From: Acidobacteriota bacterium
GTDB taxonomy: Bacteria; Acidobacteriota; Terriglobia; Bryobacterales; Bryobacteraceae
Length of the DNA stretch: 50,223 bases
Reading direction: 5' to 3'
Assembly: GCA_018268715.1 (NCBI GenBank)
Contig: JAFDVZ010000007.1
Location: forward strand, 980,942 to 1,031,164
Position 1 is the stretch's first letter, and the number at the start of each line of letters is the position of its first letter. This document shows, in pieces, positions 31,147-39,550 of the stretch. The notes beneath the pieces are model-generated. The model worked only from the letters and a program-made list of their open reading frames with translations. It did no database searches and was not told the DNA's origin. The translations under genes were made by a program, and so were the position numbers.

Positions 31147-32535
31147 CTACGCGCGTTCGCACTCGGCGGTCCAGCGCCGCAGTTCGCCGTCGAGCGCGTG
31201 GAGGCGCCCGACTTGGGCGGGGTCGTCGGCCAGGTTCGTCATCTCCCACGGGTCGCGCCGCAGATTGAAGAGCTGGGTGGTGGACTGTCCCTTGACGTGG
31301 TAGCGGATCAGCTTCCAGCCGTCCTTCTTCACGGCGCGTTGGACGTCCTTGTAGGCGAAAAACATCGAATCGCGGACCTGTTTCGAACGCCCGTGAAGCA
31401 GGGGGGCGAGGCTCGACCCTTCGACGGTGTCCGGCGCCGGGATCGACGCCAGATCGCAGAGCGTCGGGAACAGGTCGTACAGATAGCACAGCGCGTCGGA
31501 GCGGGCGCCTTTCGGCAAGCCCGGCCCGGCGATGACGAGCGGCACCCGCACGCTGGCCTCGTACAGATTCTGTTTGCCGAGAAGCCCGTGCTGGCCGAGC
31601 GCCAGGCCATTGTCGCCCGCAAAGACCACGATCGTATTCGACGTCTCGCCGCTATCTTCCAGCGCACACATCACGCGGCCGATCTGCGCGTCCAGATGCG
31701 TGATCATCGCGAAATAGGCGGCGATGTGTTCGCGCACGATCTCGGGCGTTCGGGGCCAGGGCGCGAGCGTCTCGTCGCGAATCTCCAGTTCGCCGTTGTC
31801 GAAGGGATGACGCGGGAGAAAGTTCGGCGGCAGCACGATCTTGGAAGGCGGATACAGGTGGGCGAATTCGCGCGGCGCCATGCGCGGATCGTGCGGCGCG
31901 GTGTAGGAGACGTAGGCGAGAAACGGACGGTCGCGCCGGCGCTCGGCGAGGAAGCGGATGGCGGAATCGCTGAACAGCTCGCTCGAGAATTTGCCGCCGG
32001 TGTGGCGTTGGTCGGCCGGATAGCGGCCCGACGGGTCGAAGTCGGCCACGGGCACGTGGAGATGGTCCGACATGCCGCCGAAGAAAATGTTTTCGCCGGT
32101 CGTGAAGCAGCGGGCGAACAGAGGCTCGCCGTTGTGCCATTTGCCGGTGGAGAACGTTTCGTAGCCGTGTTGGCGGAACAGTTCCGGAAACAGGTGAAAC
32201 GGCCGACGTTCGGCGGGCTTCGACGCCGCCGGCCGGACGATGCTGCGGTCGACGTGGAACAGCGTCTGCCCGGTCATGAGCATGGCGCGGCTGGGAGCGC
32301 ACACGGCGGCCACGGTTCCGCCCATGATGGCGGCTTCCGTGAAGGCCGTGCCGCGATGCGCGAGGCGGTCCAGGTTCGGCGTGTGGATCTGTGGATTGCC
32401 CAGCCCGTGCAGCGTGTCGAAGCGCTGGTCGTCGGCGAACAGGAACAGCACGTTTGGCCGGCGGCGCGGCGCCGCGTTGATGTGAGCGGCCGCGGGCGAG
32501 AGAGCGCCCAGTTTCAGCAGATCCCGGCGAGTCAT
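31147..32535 (-). CDS. Tat-exported type I sulfatase
   Basis: Hydrolyses sulfate esters, probably of glycans, in the periplasm. The 462-residue protein has a twin-arginine-type leader (TRRDLLKLGALSPAAA), the metal-binding NVLFLFADDQ (Asp35, Asp36), and the formylglycine motif C-A-P-S-R at 79-83 within AAVCAPSRAMLMTGQ, followed by GKWHNGEP and FAGDNGLALGQHG. Cys79 must be oxidised by FGE or an anaerobic maturase; neither is in the window. The ATG overlaps the stop of the NanE-NanK gene (TGATG), so it is the fourth cistron of the sialate operon. That suggests it desulfates sialylated or otherwise sulfated glycans (inference). Confidence 0.93.
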   Translation of the reverse strand: MTRRDLLKLGALSPAAAHINAAPRRRPNVLFLFADDQRFDTLHGLGNPQIHTPNLDRLAHRGTAFTEAAIMGGTVAAVCAPSRAMLMTGQTLFHVDRSIVRPAASKPAERRPFHLFPELFRQHGYETFSTGKWHNGEPLFARCFTTGENIFFGGMSDHLHVPVADFDPSGRYPADQRHTGGKFSSELFSDSAIRFLAERRRDRPFLAYVSYTAPHDPRMAPREFAHLYPPSKIVLPPNFLPRHPFDNGELEIRDETLAPWPRTPEIVREHIAAYFAMITHLDAQIGRVMCALEDSGETSNTIVVFAGDNGLALGQHGLLGKQNLYEASVRVPLVIAGPGLPKGARSDALCYLYDLFPTLCDLASIPAPDTVEGSSLAPLLHGRSKQVRDSMFFAYKDVQRAVKKDGWKLIRYHVKGQSTTQLFNLRRDPWEMTNLADDPAQVGRLHALDGELRRWTAECERA

Positions 32536-34139
32536 CAGAACATCCTCTCCAGCGCGACCGCCGCCGCGCCCAGTACGCCCGCGTGATAGCCGAGGCGCGA
32601 GACGCTGACGGAGATGCCGCGTTGGTCCCAGGCGATGACCCTCTGCGAAAGCTCGCGCGTCAGCTCGTCGATGAGAATGGGGTTGTCCTGCGCGACGCCT
32701 CCGCTCAGTATGATCGCCTTCGGGTCCAACAGGTGGATCGCGCCGGCGCACCCTTGCGCGAGGAACCGTGCCGCTGATCGGATGGCCGCGCGGGCCCGGC
32801 TTTCGCCGCCGTTGGCGGTCGCGATCAGCACCCGCGCTGTACGGTAGCGCGCCGGCCTCGCATACCGCAACATCGCGCCCGCGCCGGCGTGCGCCTCCAG
32901 GCAACCGCGCTGTCCGCAGGTGCATTGAGCGCCGTTGGGAGACACCACCAGATGCCCGAATGCGCCCGCCATCGACGCCGCGCCGCGCGCCAGCCGTCCG
33001 TTGACGTAAGCCCCTCCGCCGATGCCGGTGCCCAACGTAATGCACAGGAAATTGTCCAGATCTCGCGCCGCGCCAAAACGCTTTTCGGCCTGGGCGAAGG
33101 CGAGCGCGTCGTTTTCGACGAAGGTCCGCAGCCCGGTCGCCTCGGCCACCGCCGGTCCCACCGGGGCGCCGCTCCAATCCGGCAGATTCGCGGTGCCGTA
33201 CACGATGGTTCCGCTTTTGGCGTCCACCCATCCGGCTGTCGCCACGCCCGCCGCCGTCGGCGACAAACCGCGCGCTCGCGCGCCTTGGGCCGCCGCCGCC
33301 GCCACATCGCGCAACTGGGCGAGCAGCGCGTCGCGGCTCGACTTCTCGGTGCGCACGGGCTCCTCGGCGACCAACTCGCCCGTGGACGCGACGACGAATC
33401 CGGCCTTGATCGCGGATCCACCCAGGTCGATCGCTACGATGGCAGCGTTGCTAGCGGGCGTCTGAAGCGCCGCGGCGAATCGCGCCGTGATGTCGCGGGG
33501 ACGGGTGATCGCCGAACCCACCACGACGGCGAACGCGCCCGCCGCGATGGCGGCGCGAGCCTGTTCCGGCGTCTGAATGCGGCCCTCGGCGATGACGGGG
33601 ACTGGCGTCGCGCGCGCCAGCTCGGCGATGAACGGCGAATCGAACTCGCGGAATTGCACGGTGTCGTCGGTGTAGCCGCGCAGCGTGGACAGCACGAAAT
33701 CGGCGCCCGCGCCCGCCGCCGCCACCGCCTCCTCCACCGTCGCGATGTCGGCCGCCACCGGCGCACCTAGCGATTCGCGGATGGCGCGGAGACGGTCGAT
33801 TGCGCCGTAGGAGCGCCCGCGCGCGGTGCAATCGAGCGCGATCGCCGTCGCGCCCGCGTCCATCAGCAGGCGGGCGTCCTCGAAGGTTGGCGTGATCAGC
33901 AGGCGTCCATCGGGCATCGTCCGCTTCTGGATGGCCAGGATCGGAACCGTAACGCCGGCCTGACGGATGGCGCGGACATCCGCGGGACTGTTGGCGCGGA
34001 TCGCCGCCGCGCCGCCCTCCACCGCCGCTCGTGCAAACAGCGCCATGTTTTCCGATCCATGAAACGGATCGTCCTCCCAGGCCTGGCACGACACAATCAG
34101 CCGCCCTTGTATCAAACGAAGCGCCGTCGGAATGTTCAT
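32535..34139 (-). CDS. nanE-nanK: Bifunctional ManNAc-6-phosphate 2-epimerase / ROK-family ManNAc kinase
   Basis: Fusion enzyme for two steps of sialic-acid catabolism: phosphorylation of ManNAc, then epimerisation to GlcNAc-6-P. Residues 1-225 are a NanE TIM barrel (RLIVSCQAWEDDPFHGSE; Lys72 in AIQKRTMPD; Glu185 in IAEGRI; AVVVGSAITRP). Residues 233-534 are a ROK kinase with the phosphate loop AIDLGGSAIKAG, ENDALAFAQ, LGTGIGGGAYVNG and the zinc motif CTCGQRGCLE (Cys406, 408, 413 with His396). The junction is short, about eight residues. The start overlaps the MFS stop by 4 bp. NanE-NanK fusions are known in a few sialate users; this one appears intact. Confidence 0.92.
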   Translation of the reverse strand: MNIPTALRLIQGRLIVSCQAWEDDPFHGSENMALFARAAVEGGAAAIRANSPADVRAIRQAGVTVPILAIQKRTMPDGRLLITPTFEDARLLMDAGATAIALDCTARGRSYGAIDRLRAIRESLGAPVAADIATVEEAVAAAGAGADFVLSTLRGYTDDTVQFREFDSPFIAELARATPVPVIAEGRIQTPEQARAAIAAGAFAVVVGSAITRPRDITARFAAALQTPASNAAIVAIDLGGSAIKAGFVVASTGELVAEEPVRTEKSSRDALLAQLRDVAAAAAQGARARGLSPTAAGVATAGWVDAKSGTIVYGTANLPDWSGAPVGPAVAEATGLRTFVENDALAFAQAEKRFGAARDLDNFLCITLGTGIGGGAYVNGRLARGAASMAGAFGHLVVSPNGAQCTCGQRGCLEAHAGAGAMLRYARPARYRTARVLIATANGGESRARAAIRSAARFLAQGCAGAIHLLDPKAIILSGGVAQDNPILIDELTRELSQRVIAWDQRGISVSVSRLGYHAGVLGAAAVALERMF

Positions 34140-35314
34140 GGGTGGACCAGCTTCCGCCGCGATACGACCAGCGTCGCGGCCGCTGCCGCCAGGATAACGC
34201 CGGAAATCTGCAACGTTCCACCCAGCCCGATGGCCGATTTCAGCAGGCCCGCCGCCATGGCCATGGCGCCGCCCCCCAGGCAGGAGGTGCAGTTGAGTAC
34301 GCCGTACGCGGTGGCGCGCAGTTCGGGCTCCACCACCTGGCACACCACCGGCATCACGTTACAGTCGAACAGGCCGCGGCCCAACCCGAACAGAATGAGC
34401 GCGGCGATCAGGATCCAGGACGAGTCCGTGTAGCCCACCAGCAGCAGGAACGGTCCGGCGATGGTCAACCCGATGGCCTGGGTCAGCACGCGGGCGCGTG
34501 GATTGGAGCGGGACCAGCGGTCGGCCAGCGTTCCACCGGCCAGGATGCCGGCGAAGGAGGCTGCCTGGATGTAGAAAGTGGCCGCGAAGCCCGCCTCGGC
34601 GAGCGACATTCGGAAGCGCTCGTACAGGTAGTAGGGCAGCCACGTGTAGACGCACCAATAGGCGATCGAGGTGAACGTGTTCGCCGTGGTGAAGATGGCG
34701 AAGGGCATGGCGGCCAGGCGTCCCACCGAGGGTCGCTGCGCCTGCCCCGCGGTCGTCGAGCGGCGCAACAGCGGAATCAACACGGCGGCGTAGGCGACGC
34801 CGAATCCGCCTAATACGACGAACGCCGCCCGCCATCCGAATTGCTGGCCCATCCAGCCGCCGCCCGCCCCGCCCAGCACAATGCCCATGTAGAGCCCGCT
34901 CTGGTGCAGGCCGGTGGCGAGAGACCGCGTGCGTTCGCCGTGATAATCGGCGATCATGGCGAGCGCCGCCGGAAGATAGCAGGCCTCGCTGATCCCCATC
35001 AGGGCCCGCGCCGTCAGCAGTTCCGGGTACGAGCGCGCGTACCCAGTCAGCAGCGTGATGGCGGACCATACGCCGAGGCTCGCCAGGATGATGTTGCGGC
35101 GGCCGAAGCGGTCCGCCAGGTAGCCGCCGAACGGACTCAGGATCCCATAGACCCACAGGAAGGCTGTGCCGAGCAGCCCCAACTGGATGTCGCTCACCGC
35201 CAGGTCCGCCTTCACCAGCGGGAAGACGGAGAAGATCACCTGGCGGTCCAGGTAGTTGAGCAGGGCCACCACCCACAGCAGCGCGACCAGGAGCCAGGGA
35301 TAGAAGCGCTTCAT
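34136..35314 (-). CDS. MFS permease, probable sialic-acid transporter
   Basis: A 392-residue inner-membrane permease with 12 predicted helices. It shows the MFS signature GGYLADRFGRRNII after helix 2 and a second-half counterpart GTLADRWSRSNPR. NYLDRQVIFSVFPLVK is typical of the anion/sugar-acid:H+ symporter branch, which includes hexuronate and sialate carriers. It lies between nanA and nanE-nanK, overlapping each by 4 bp, so uptake of N-acetylneuraminate is the natural reading. It is not a close NanT (14 helices) look-alike, and a different sugar acid cannot be excluded. Confidence 0.88.
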   Translation of the reverse strand: MKRFYPWLLVALLWVVALLNYLDRQVIFSVFPLVKADLAVSDIQLGLLGTAFLWVYGILSPFGGYLADRFGRRNIILASLGVWSAITLLTGYARSYPELLTARALMGISEACYLPAALAMIADYHGERTRSLATGLHQSGLYMGIVLGGAGGGWMGQQFGWRAAFVVLGGFGVAYAAVLIPLLRRSTTAGQAQRPSVGRLAAMPFAIFTTANTFTSIAYWCVYTWLPYYLYERFRMSLAEAGFAATFYIQAASFAGILAGGTLADRWSRSNPRARVLTQAIGLTIAGPFLLLVGYTDSSWILIAALILFGLGRGLFDCNVMPVVCQVVEPELRATAYGVLNCTSCLGGGAMAMAAGLLKSAIGLGGTLQISGVILAAAAATLVVSRRKLVHP

Positions 35315-36198
35315 GAGGCGAGCAGTCGCGCGCCGGCCGCCGTGGCGAGCAGTCCGCGACGCAGTTCGGCGAGCTCCTCTTCCGTCAACCCGCGGCGCGG
35401 CGCGATGCACGGGCCGCAGTCCAGGCCGGTGAAGCCGAGCGTCGCCTTGACGGCCGGAAACACGGGGAATTGCAGGATGACGCGGATCACTTCGTTGATG
35501 GCCGATTGCAGTTGGCGAGCCTGCTCCCAACGGCCGGCCGAGGCGTTCGAATAGAGCCCGGCGAACTCGGCGGGAAGCAGGTTGTAGATGCTGCCGATGC
35601 CTCCGTTGGCGCCCATCAGCAGTCCGGCAGCCAACATCTCATCGGACCCGTTGAAGACCACCGCGCCCGAGCGCCGCAGTTCCCACAGCCGGAACAGGTT
35701 CGAGTCAGTGAACTTCAAACCGGCTACGTTCGGCAGAGAGCACAGCTCCAGCATCCGCGCCGTCGTGTTGAGCGCCGGCGCGAGCGATGGAAAATAGTAG
35801 ATCAGGAAGGGCGTTTCCGAGGCGGCGGCGACGTCGCGATAGTAGGCGCGGATTTCTTCGAACGAGTACGCGCCGGGGGGCGGCAGGCTGCTGACGGCGT
35901 GGGCTCCGACGCGCGCGGCGTGCCGCGCCAGTTCGATGGATTGGGCCGTGCTCGCGGCGCCGATGTGGATGATGACGGTCTTGCCGGCGGGCGACGCGTG
36001 GACCGCGGCCTCCGCGACCGCCTTGCGCTGTTCAATCGACTGCACCCAGCCTTCGCCGGTTTGTCCGCACACGTAGAGTCCATCCACACCCGCGGCGTAC
36101 ACGCGCGCCGCCAGCCGTTCGAAGGCGGTCCGGTTGAAACGCTCGTTGGCGTCGAGTGGAGTGACAATGGCGGGGAGAATCCCCTCGAATACAGGCAT
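35311..36198 (-). CDS. nanA: N-acetylneuraminate lyase (DHDPS/NAL superfamily)
   Basis: Cleaves N-acetylneuraminate to ManNAc and pyruvate in the cytoplasm. The 295-residue TIM barrel has GQTGEGW (the carboxylate-binding TGE), the Tyr of IYYFPS (Tyr135), the Schiff-base Lys162 in LKFTDSNL and GSDEMLAAGLLMGANGGIGSIYN, closer to NAL than to DapA. Its setting in front of an MFS permease and a NanE-NanK fusion supports this strongly. It is the first gene of the operon; TACAAT is 12 nt upstream of the ATG, leaving only a few bases of leader. Its promoter region is shared with the divergent pseudouridine synthase. Confidence 0.9.
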   Translation of the reverse strand: MPVFEGILPAIVTPLDANERFNRTAFERLAARVYAAGVDGLYVCGQTGEGWVQSIEQRKAVAEAAVHASPAGKTVIIHIGAASTAQSIELARHAARVGAHAVSSLPPPGAYSFEEIRAYYRDVAAASETPFLIYYFPSLAPALNTTARMLELCSLPNVAGLKFTDSNLFRLWELRRSGAVVFNGSDEMLAAGLLMGANGGIGSIYNLLPAEFAGLYSNASAGRWEQARQLQSAINEVIRVILQFPVFPAVKATLGFTGLDCGPCIAPRRGLTEEELAELRRGLLATAAGARLLAS

Positions 36199-36226
36199 GG
36201 TTTCGAATCGATTGTATCGTTAATAC

Positions 36227-36973
36227 ATGCGGGCGCCGAAACAAGAGGGCGGCCAGTTGAGGCCGTTGAAAACGCTGGAGCGCGTATTGTCAAAGGCCGG
36301 CATCGGGTCTCGCACCGACGCGCGAAAGTGGATCGGCGCGGCGCGGGTCAGGGTGAACGGCAAGCTGGTCCAGACGCCGGATTACTGGGTGGATCTCGAA
36401 CGGGACCGCGTGACGCTGGACGGCAAGCCGGTGCGCGCGCAGGAGCGCCGCTATCTGCTGCTCTACAAGCCGAAGGGCTACATCACCTCCAACGGCGATC
36501 CGGACGGGCGCGCCACGGTCTACGACCTGATCGGCGAGCTGGGAGCGTGGGTGGTCCCGGTGGGCCGGCTCGATCAGGACACCAGCGGACTGCTGCTGAT
36601 GACCAACGACACGCAGTTTGCCGAGCGCATCATGAACCCCGAATTTCACGTCCCGAAGACATACCTGGTGAAGTGCTCGACCGTGGTGGGCGACGACGCG
36701 CTCGACCGGCTTCGCAACGGAGTGGAGCTGAGTGACGGCCCCACTCGTCCGGCTGAAGTGCGGCGCGTGCGCGACTCGGGTAAGTACACGCATCTGGAAA
36801 TCACCATCACCGAAGGCAGGAACCGCCAGGTGCGGCGCATGATCGAAGCAGTGGACAGCAAGGTGCTTAAACTGGTGCGCACGGCGATCGGCCAGATCGA
36901 AATTGGAGGATTGCAGATCGGCGCCTATCGCGATCTGACTCCGGCCGAGTTACGCGCGCTGGGGGGCAAGTAG
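36227..36973 (+). CDS. RsuA/RluB-type pseudouridine synthase
   Basis: Converts a specific uridine in rRNA to pseudouridine. The 248-residue protein has an N-terminal S4 RNA-binding domain (LERVLSKAGIGSRTDARKWI..ARVRVNG, residues about 15-75) and a catalytic domain with LLLYKPKGYITS, the catalytic motif VGRLDQDTSGLLLM (Asp116) and EGRNRQVRRMIEAV. S4 plus the short catalytic domain fits RluB/RsuA/RluE; which rRNA site is modified cannot be read off. TATCGT is 6 nt before the ATG and no Shine-Dalgarno sequence is present. An SDR gene follows after 15 bp. Confidence 0.93.
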   Translation: MRAPKQEGGQLRPLKTLERVLSKAGIGSRTDARKWIGAARVRVNGKLVQTPDYWVDLERDRVTLDGKPVRAQERRYLLLYKPKGYITSNGDPDGRATVYDLIGELGAWVVPVGRLDQDTSGLLLMTNDTQFAERIMNPEFHVPKTYLVKCSTVVGDDALDRLRNGVELSDGPTRPAEVRRVRDSGKYTHLEITITEGRNRQVRRMIEAVDSKVLKLVRTAIGQIEIGGLQIGAYRDLTPAELRALGGK

Positions 36974-36988
36974 CCGATACTGTAACTG

Positions 36989-37756
36989 ATGCTGGGTTAT
37001 TCGGAGGCGTTCTCGCTGGCCGGCGAGATTGCGATCATCACTGGGGGCGGCACCGGAATCGGATTGGGCGCGGCGCGGGCGTTCATCGCGGCGGGGGCTC
37101 GCGTGGTGTTGGTGGGCCGGCGCGCCGATGTGCTCGAATCGGCCTGTAATGAGTTGGGCGGCGGGGCGAGTTACGAAACGCATGACGTCACGCACACCGA
37201 GCGCGCTCCTGAGTTGATCGATCGCGTGATTCGACACGTCGGACCGCCCGCCATTCTCGTGAACAACGCGGGGGTGCATCTCAAGAAAGCCGCCGTCGAG
37301 ACCACCGAGGATGAGTTCAACCACGTGATGACCACGCACGTGACCGCCGCGTTTGCCTTGTCCCGCGCGGCCGCCAGGGCCATGCGCGAACGGGGCGGCG
37401 GCAATCTGCTGTTCATGGCGTCGATGGCGTCGTTCATGGGGATCCCGAAGGTGGCGGCCTATTCGGCGGCCAAGTCGGCTTATCTCGGACTGGTGCGTAG
37501 CCTGGCCGTGGAGCTGGCGCCCGATGGCATCCGTGTGAACGCCATCGCGCCCGGCTGGATTGAGACCCCCATGCTCGCCAAGGCGATGGAGAGCGACCCG
37601 CGGCGGCGGGCGCGCGTGCTCGAACGGACTCCCCTGGGCCGGATGGGCCACCCGGAAGATATTGGGTGGGCCGCGGTTTATTTGTGCTCAAAGGCCGCCA
37701 ATTTCGTCAATGGAGTGGTGCTTCCAGTGGACGGAGGGGCCGCCATCGGATTCTGA
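36989..37756 (+). CDS. SDR-family oxidoreductase (gluconate 5-dehydrogenase-like)
   Basis: NAD(P)-dependent short-chain dehydrogenase of 255 residues. It has the classical Rossmann motif TGGGTGIG (18-25), NNAG (92-95), the catalytic Ser in MASMASF and Tyr158-x3-Lys162 (YSAAK), and PGWIETPM plus the C-terminal GVVLPVDGG of classical tetrameric SDRs. The nearest broad group is gluconate/KduD/3-oxoacyl-reductase-like; the substrate is not determinable. It starts 15 bp after the pseudouridine synthase stop. A TACTGT lies 5 nt before the ATG and no Shine-Dalgarno sequence is seen. Confidence 0.9.
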   Translation: MLGYSEAFSLAGEIAIITGGGTGIGLGAARAFIAAGARVVLVGRRADVLESACNELGGGASYETHDVTHTERAPELIDRVIRHVGPPAILVNNAGVHLKKAAVETTEDEFNHVMTTHVTAAFALSRAAARAMRERGGGNLLFMASMASFMGIPKVAAYSAAKSAYLGLVRSLAVELAPDGIRVNAIAPGWIETPMLAKAMESDPRRRARVLERTPLGRMGHPEDIGWAAVYLCSKAANFVNGVVLPVDGGAAIGF

Positions 37757-37762
37757 CTTTCG

Positions 37763-37791
37763 TTGCGCTTGCCCGGCGCAGCCTCTACACT
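37763..37791 (+). promoter_or_regulatory. Promoter of the quinone oxidoreductase-like gene
   Basis: TTGCGC (37763-37768), a 17-nt spacer and TACACT (37786-37791) form a sigma-70-type promoter with a leader of about 34 nt. This is one of the few clearly leadered genes with both boxes visible. Confidence 0.5.
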
Positions 37792-37831
37792 GAAAGGACT
37801 TTTCCGGCCCGCGGCTGGAAACGTGAACGTC

Positions 37832-38809
37832 ATGAAGGTCTGGCAAGTAAACGACTGGTGCGAACCCGACGGCATGAAACTGGGGGAAGTTCCGCTTCCG
37901 GAACCCGGTCCCGGACAGATTCGCATCCGGAACCGTGCGATCTCGGTGAATTTCTTCGACCTGCTGCAGATCCAGGGCAAGTACCAGGTGAAGCCGGGAT
38001 TCCCGTTCACGCCCGGAGCGGAAGTGTCGGGCGTGGTGGACGCAGTGGACGGCGCCGTCACCGCCTTCGCCAAGGGCGATCGCGTGATGGCCATGACCGT
38101 GGGCGGCTCCTACGGCGAGTACAGCCTGGCGGACGCCTATCGCGCGTTTCCGATCCCGAAGGGCCTGAGTTGGAACGAGGCCGCCAGCATGCCGATCGTG
38201 TATCACACGTCGTGGTTTGCGCTGGTGAAACGCGCCGCGCTCCGGGCGGGAGAAACGCTGCTGGTCCACGCCGGAGCAAGCGGCGTCGGGATGTCCGCCA
38301 TCCAGATCGGCAAGGCGCTGGGAGCGAAGGTGATCGCCACGGCGGGCGAGCCGGAAAAACGCCGGTTCGCGCGAAGCCAGGGCGCGGACTTCGTTCTGGA
38401 CTATCACGAGCCGGGATGGGTGGACCGTGTGAAGGAACTCACCGAACGCCGCGGCGCCGATGTGATTTACGACCCGGTGGGCGGCGACATCTTCGATCTT
38501 TCGACCCGCTGCGTCGCGGCCGAGGGACGACTGCTGGTCATCGGTTTCGCCGGCGGCCGGATCCCGAACATTCAGGTGAATCGAATTCTGCTCAAGAACA
38601 TGTCAGTGGTTGGCGTGTTTTGGGGAGACTATGCGAATTCACGCCCGTGGTACATACGTGAAACGCAGAATTGTTTGGAAGCGTTGTATACGGAAGGGAA
38701 GATTCGCCCATCCGTAGGCAGTGCCTACCGCCTTTCCGAAGCGCCCATGGCAATGCGGGACATAGCTGACAGGAAAGTGGTGGGAAAAGCGGTTCTAACT
38801 GTGGAGTGA
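37832..38809 (+). CDS. NADPH:quinone oxidoreductase-like MDR enzyme
   Basis: Zinc-independent medium-chain dehydrogenase/reductase of 325 residues, likely reducing quinones or enoyl-type substrates with NADPH. Features: N-terminal GroES-like domain (RNRAISVNFFDLLQIQGKY, FPFTPGAEVSGVV), the nucleotide-binding loop HAGASGVGMSAIQIGKALGA, and DYHEPGWVDRVKELTERRGAD with VIYDPVGGDIF. No structural or catalytic zinc cysteines are present, as in the QOR branch. ATG at 37832 fits the family start (MKVWQVNDW); the frame extends upstream to 37763 without homology. A SYLF gene follows within 6 bp. Confidence 0.92.
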   Translation: MKVWQVNDWCEPDGMKLGEVPLPEPGPGQIRIRNRAISVNFFDLLQIQGKYQVKPGFPFTPGAEVSGVVDAVDGAVTAFAKGDRVMAMTVGGSYGEYSLADAYRAFPIPKGLSWNEAASMPIVYHTSWFALVKRAALRAGETLLVHAGASGVGMSAIQIGKALGAKVIATAGEPEKRRFARSQGADFVLDYHEPGWVDRVKELTERRGADVIYDPVGGDIFDLSTRCVAAEGRLLVIGFAGGRIPNIQVNRILLKNMSVVGVFWGDYANSRPWYIRETQNCLEALYTEGKIRPSVGSAYRLSEAPMAMRDIADRKVVGKAVLTVE

Positions 38810-38814
38810 AATTC

Positions 38815-39489
38815 ATGAAACTATTGACAGCAACAATTGTGGCCGCGATTGCGATCCCGGCCTTTGCCGCCCCGAAGGACACCGAGAAGCGCCTGGCCGC
38901 CGCGGCGGACACCATGAGCGAGATCATGGGGACGCCGGAGAAATCGATCCCGCAGGATCTGTTGAATAAATCGGAATGCGCCGTGGTGGTGCCCGGACTC
39001 AAGAAAGGCGCCTTCATTATCGGCGGAAAATACGGCCGCGGTTTTGTGGTGTGCCGTAAGGCGGATGGCGTGGGTTGGGGAGCGCCGGGCGCGGTGCGCG
39101 TCGAAGGCGGCAGCGTCGGATTCCAGATTGGCGGCGCGGAGACGGACGTCGTCATGCTGGTTATGAACAAGGGCGGCGTGAATAAACTGTTGACCAGCAA
39201 GTTCACCCTGGGTGGCGACGCTTCGGTGGCGGCCGGTCCCCTGGGCCGCGAGTCGAGCGCGCAGACCGATGCGATGATGAACGCCGAGATCCTGACCTGG
39301 TCGCGGCAACGGGGCGTGTTCGCCGGCATCTCCCTGACCGGCGCGACGCTGCGCGAGGACGGCGACACGAACAAGGAGATGTACGGACAACCCTACACGA
39401 ACAAGGACATCGTGTCGGGCAATGTTCAGCCGCCCGCCACGGCGGCCCAGCTGATCTCCATTCTGAACAAGTACTCGAGCCGCAAGTAG
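38815..39489 (+). CDS. Exported SYLF (Ysc84) domain lipid-binding protein
   Basis: A 224-residue protein with a signal peptide (MKLLTATIVAAIAIPAFAA) and a SYLF/DUF500 domain: CAVVVPGLKKGAFIIGGKYGRG, GWGAPGAVRVEGGSVGFQIGGAETDVVMLVMN and a C-terminal LTWSRQRGVFAGISLTGA. SYLF domains bind phosphoinositides in eukaryotes; exported bacterial versions are common but uncharacterised. It begins 6 bp after the preceding stop, with GGAGTG as ribosome-binding site, so it is expressed with the MDR gene. Confidence 0.92.
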   Translation: MKLLTATIVAAIAIPAFAAPKDTEKRLAAAADTMSEIMGTPEKSIPQDLLNKSECAVVVPGLKKGAFIIGGKYGRGFVVCRKADGVGWGAPGAVRVEGGSVGFQIGGAETDVVMLVMNKGGVNKLLTSKFTLGGDASVAAGPLGRESSAQTDAMMNAEILTWSRQRGVFAGISLTGATLREDGDTNKEMYGQPYTNKDIVSGNVQPPATAAQLISILNKYSSRK

Positions 39490-39498
39490 CGTTTTGCG

Positions 39499-39528
39499 GG
39501 GGCCGCCGTGGCCATCCATGGCGGTCCC
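39499..39528 (+). terminator. Hairpin after the SYLF gene
   Basis: Stem 39499-39507 pairs with 39520-39528 (nine pairs, one G-U) around a 12-nt loop, 10 nt after the SYLF stop. No T-tract follows. It encloses an in-frame ATG (39518) of the next gene, which argues against that ATG being the start. Confidence 0.4.
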
Positions 39529-39550
39529 TCGTCAGAGCCATACTGGTAGA

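Noticed and set aside
35311-36198. nanA as dihydrodipicolinate synthase (dapA)
   Set aside because: LKFTDSNL, GSDEMLAAGLLMGANGGIGSIYN and the operon with nanE-nanK fit N-acetylneuraminate lyase better.
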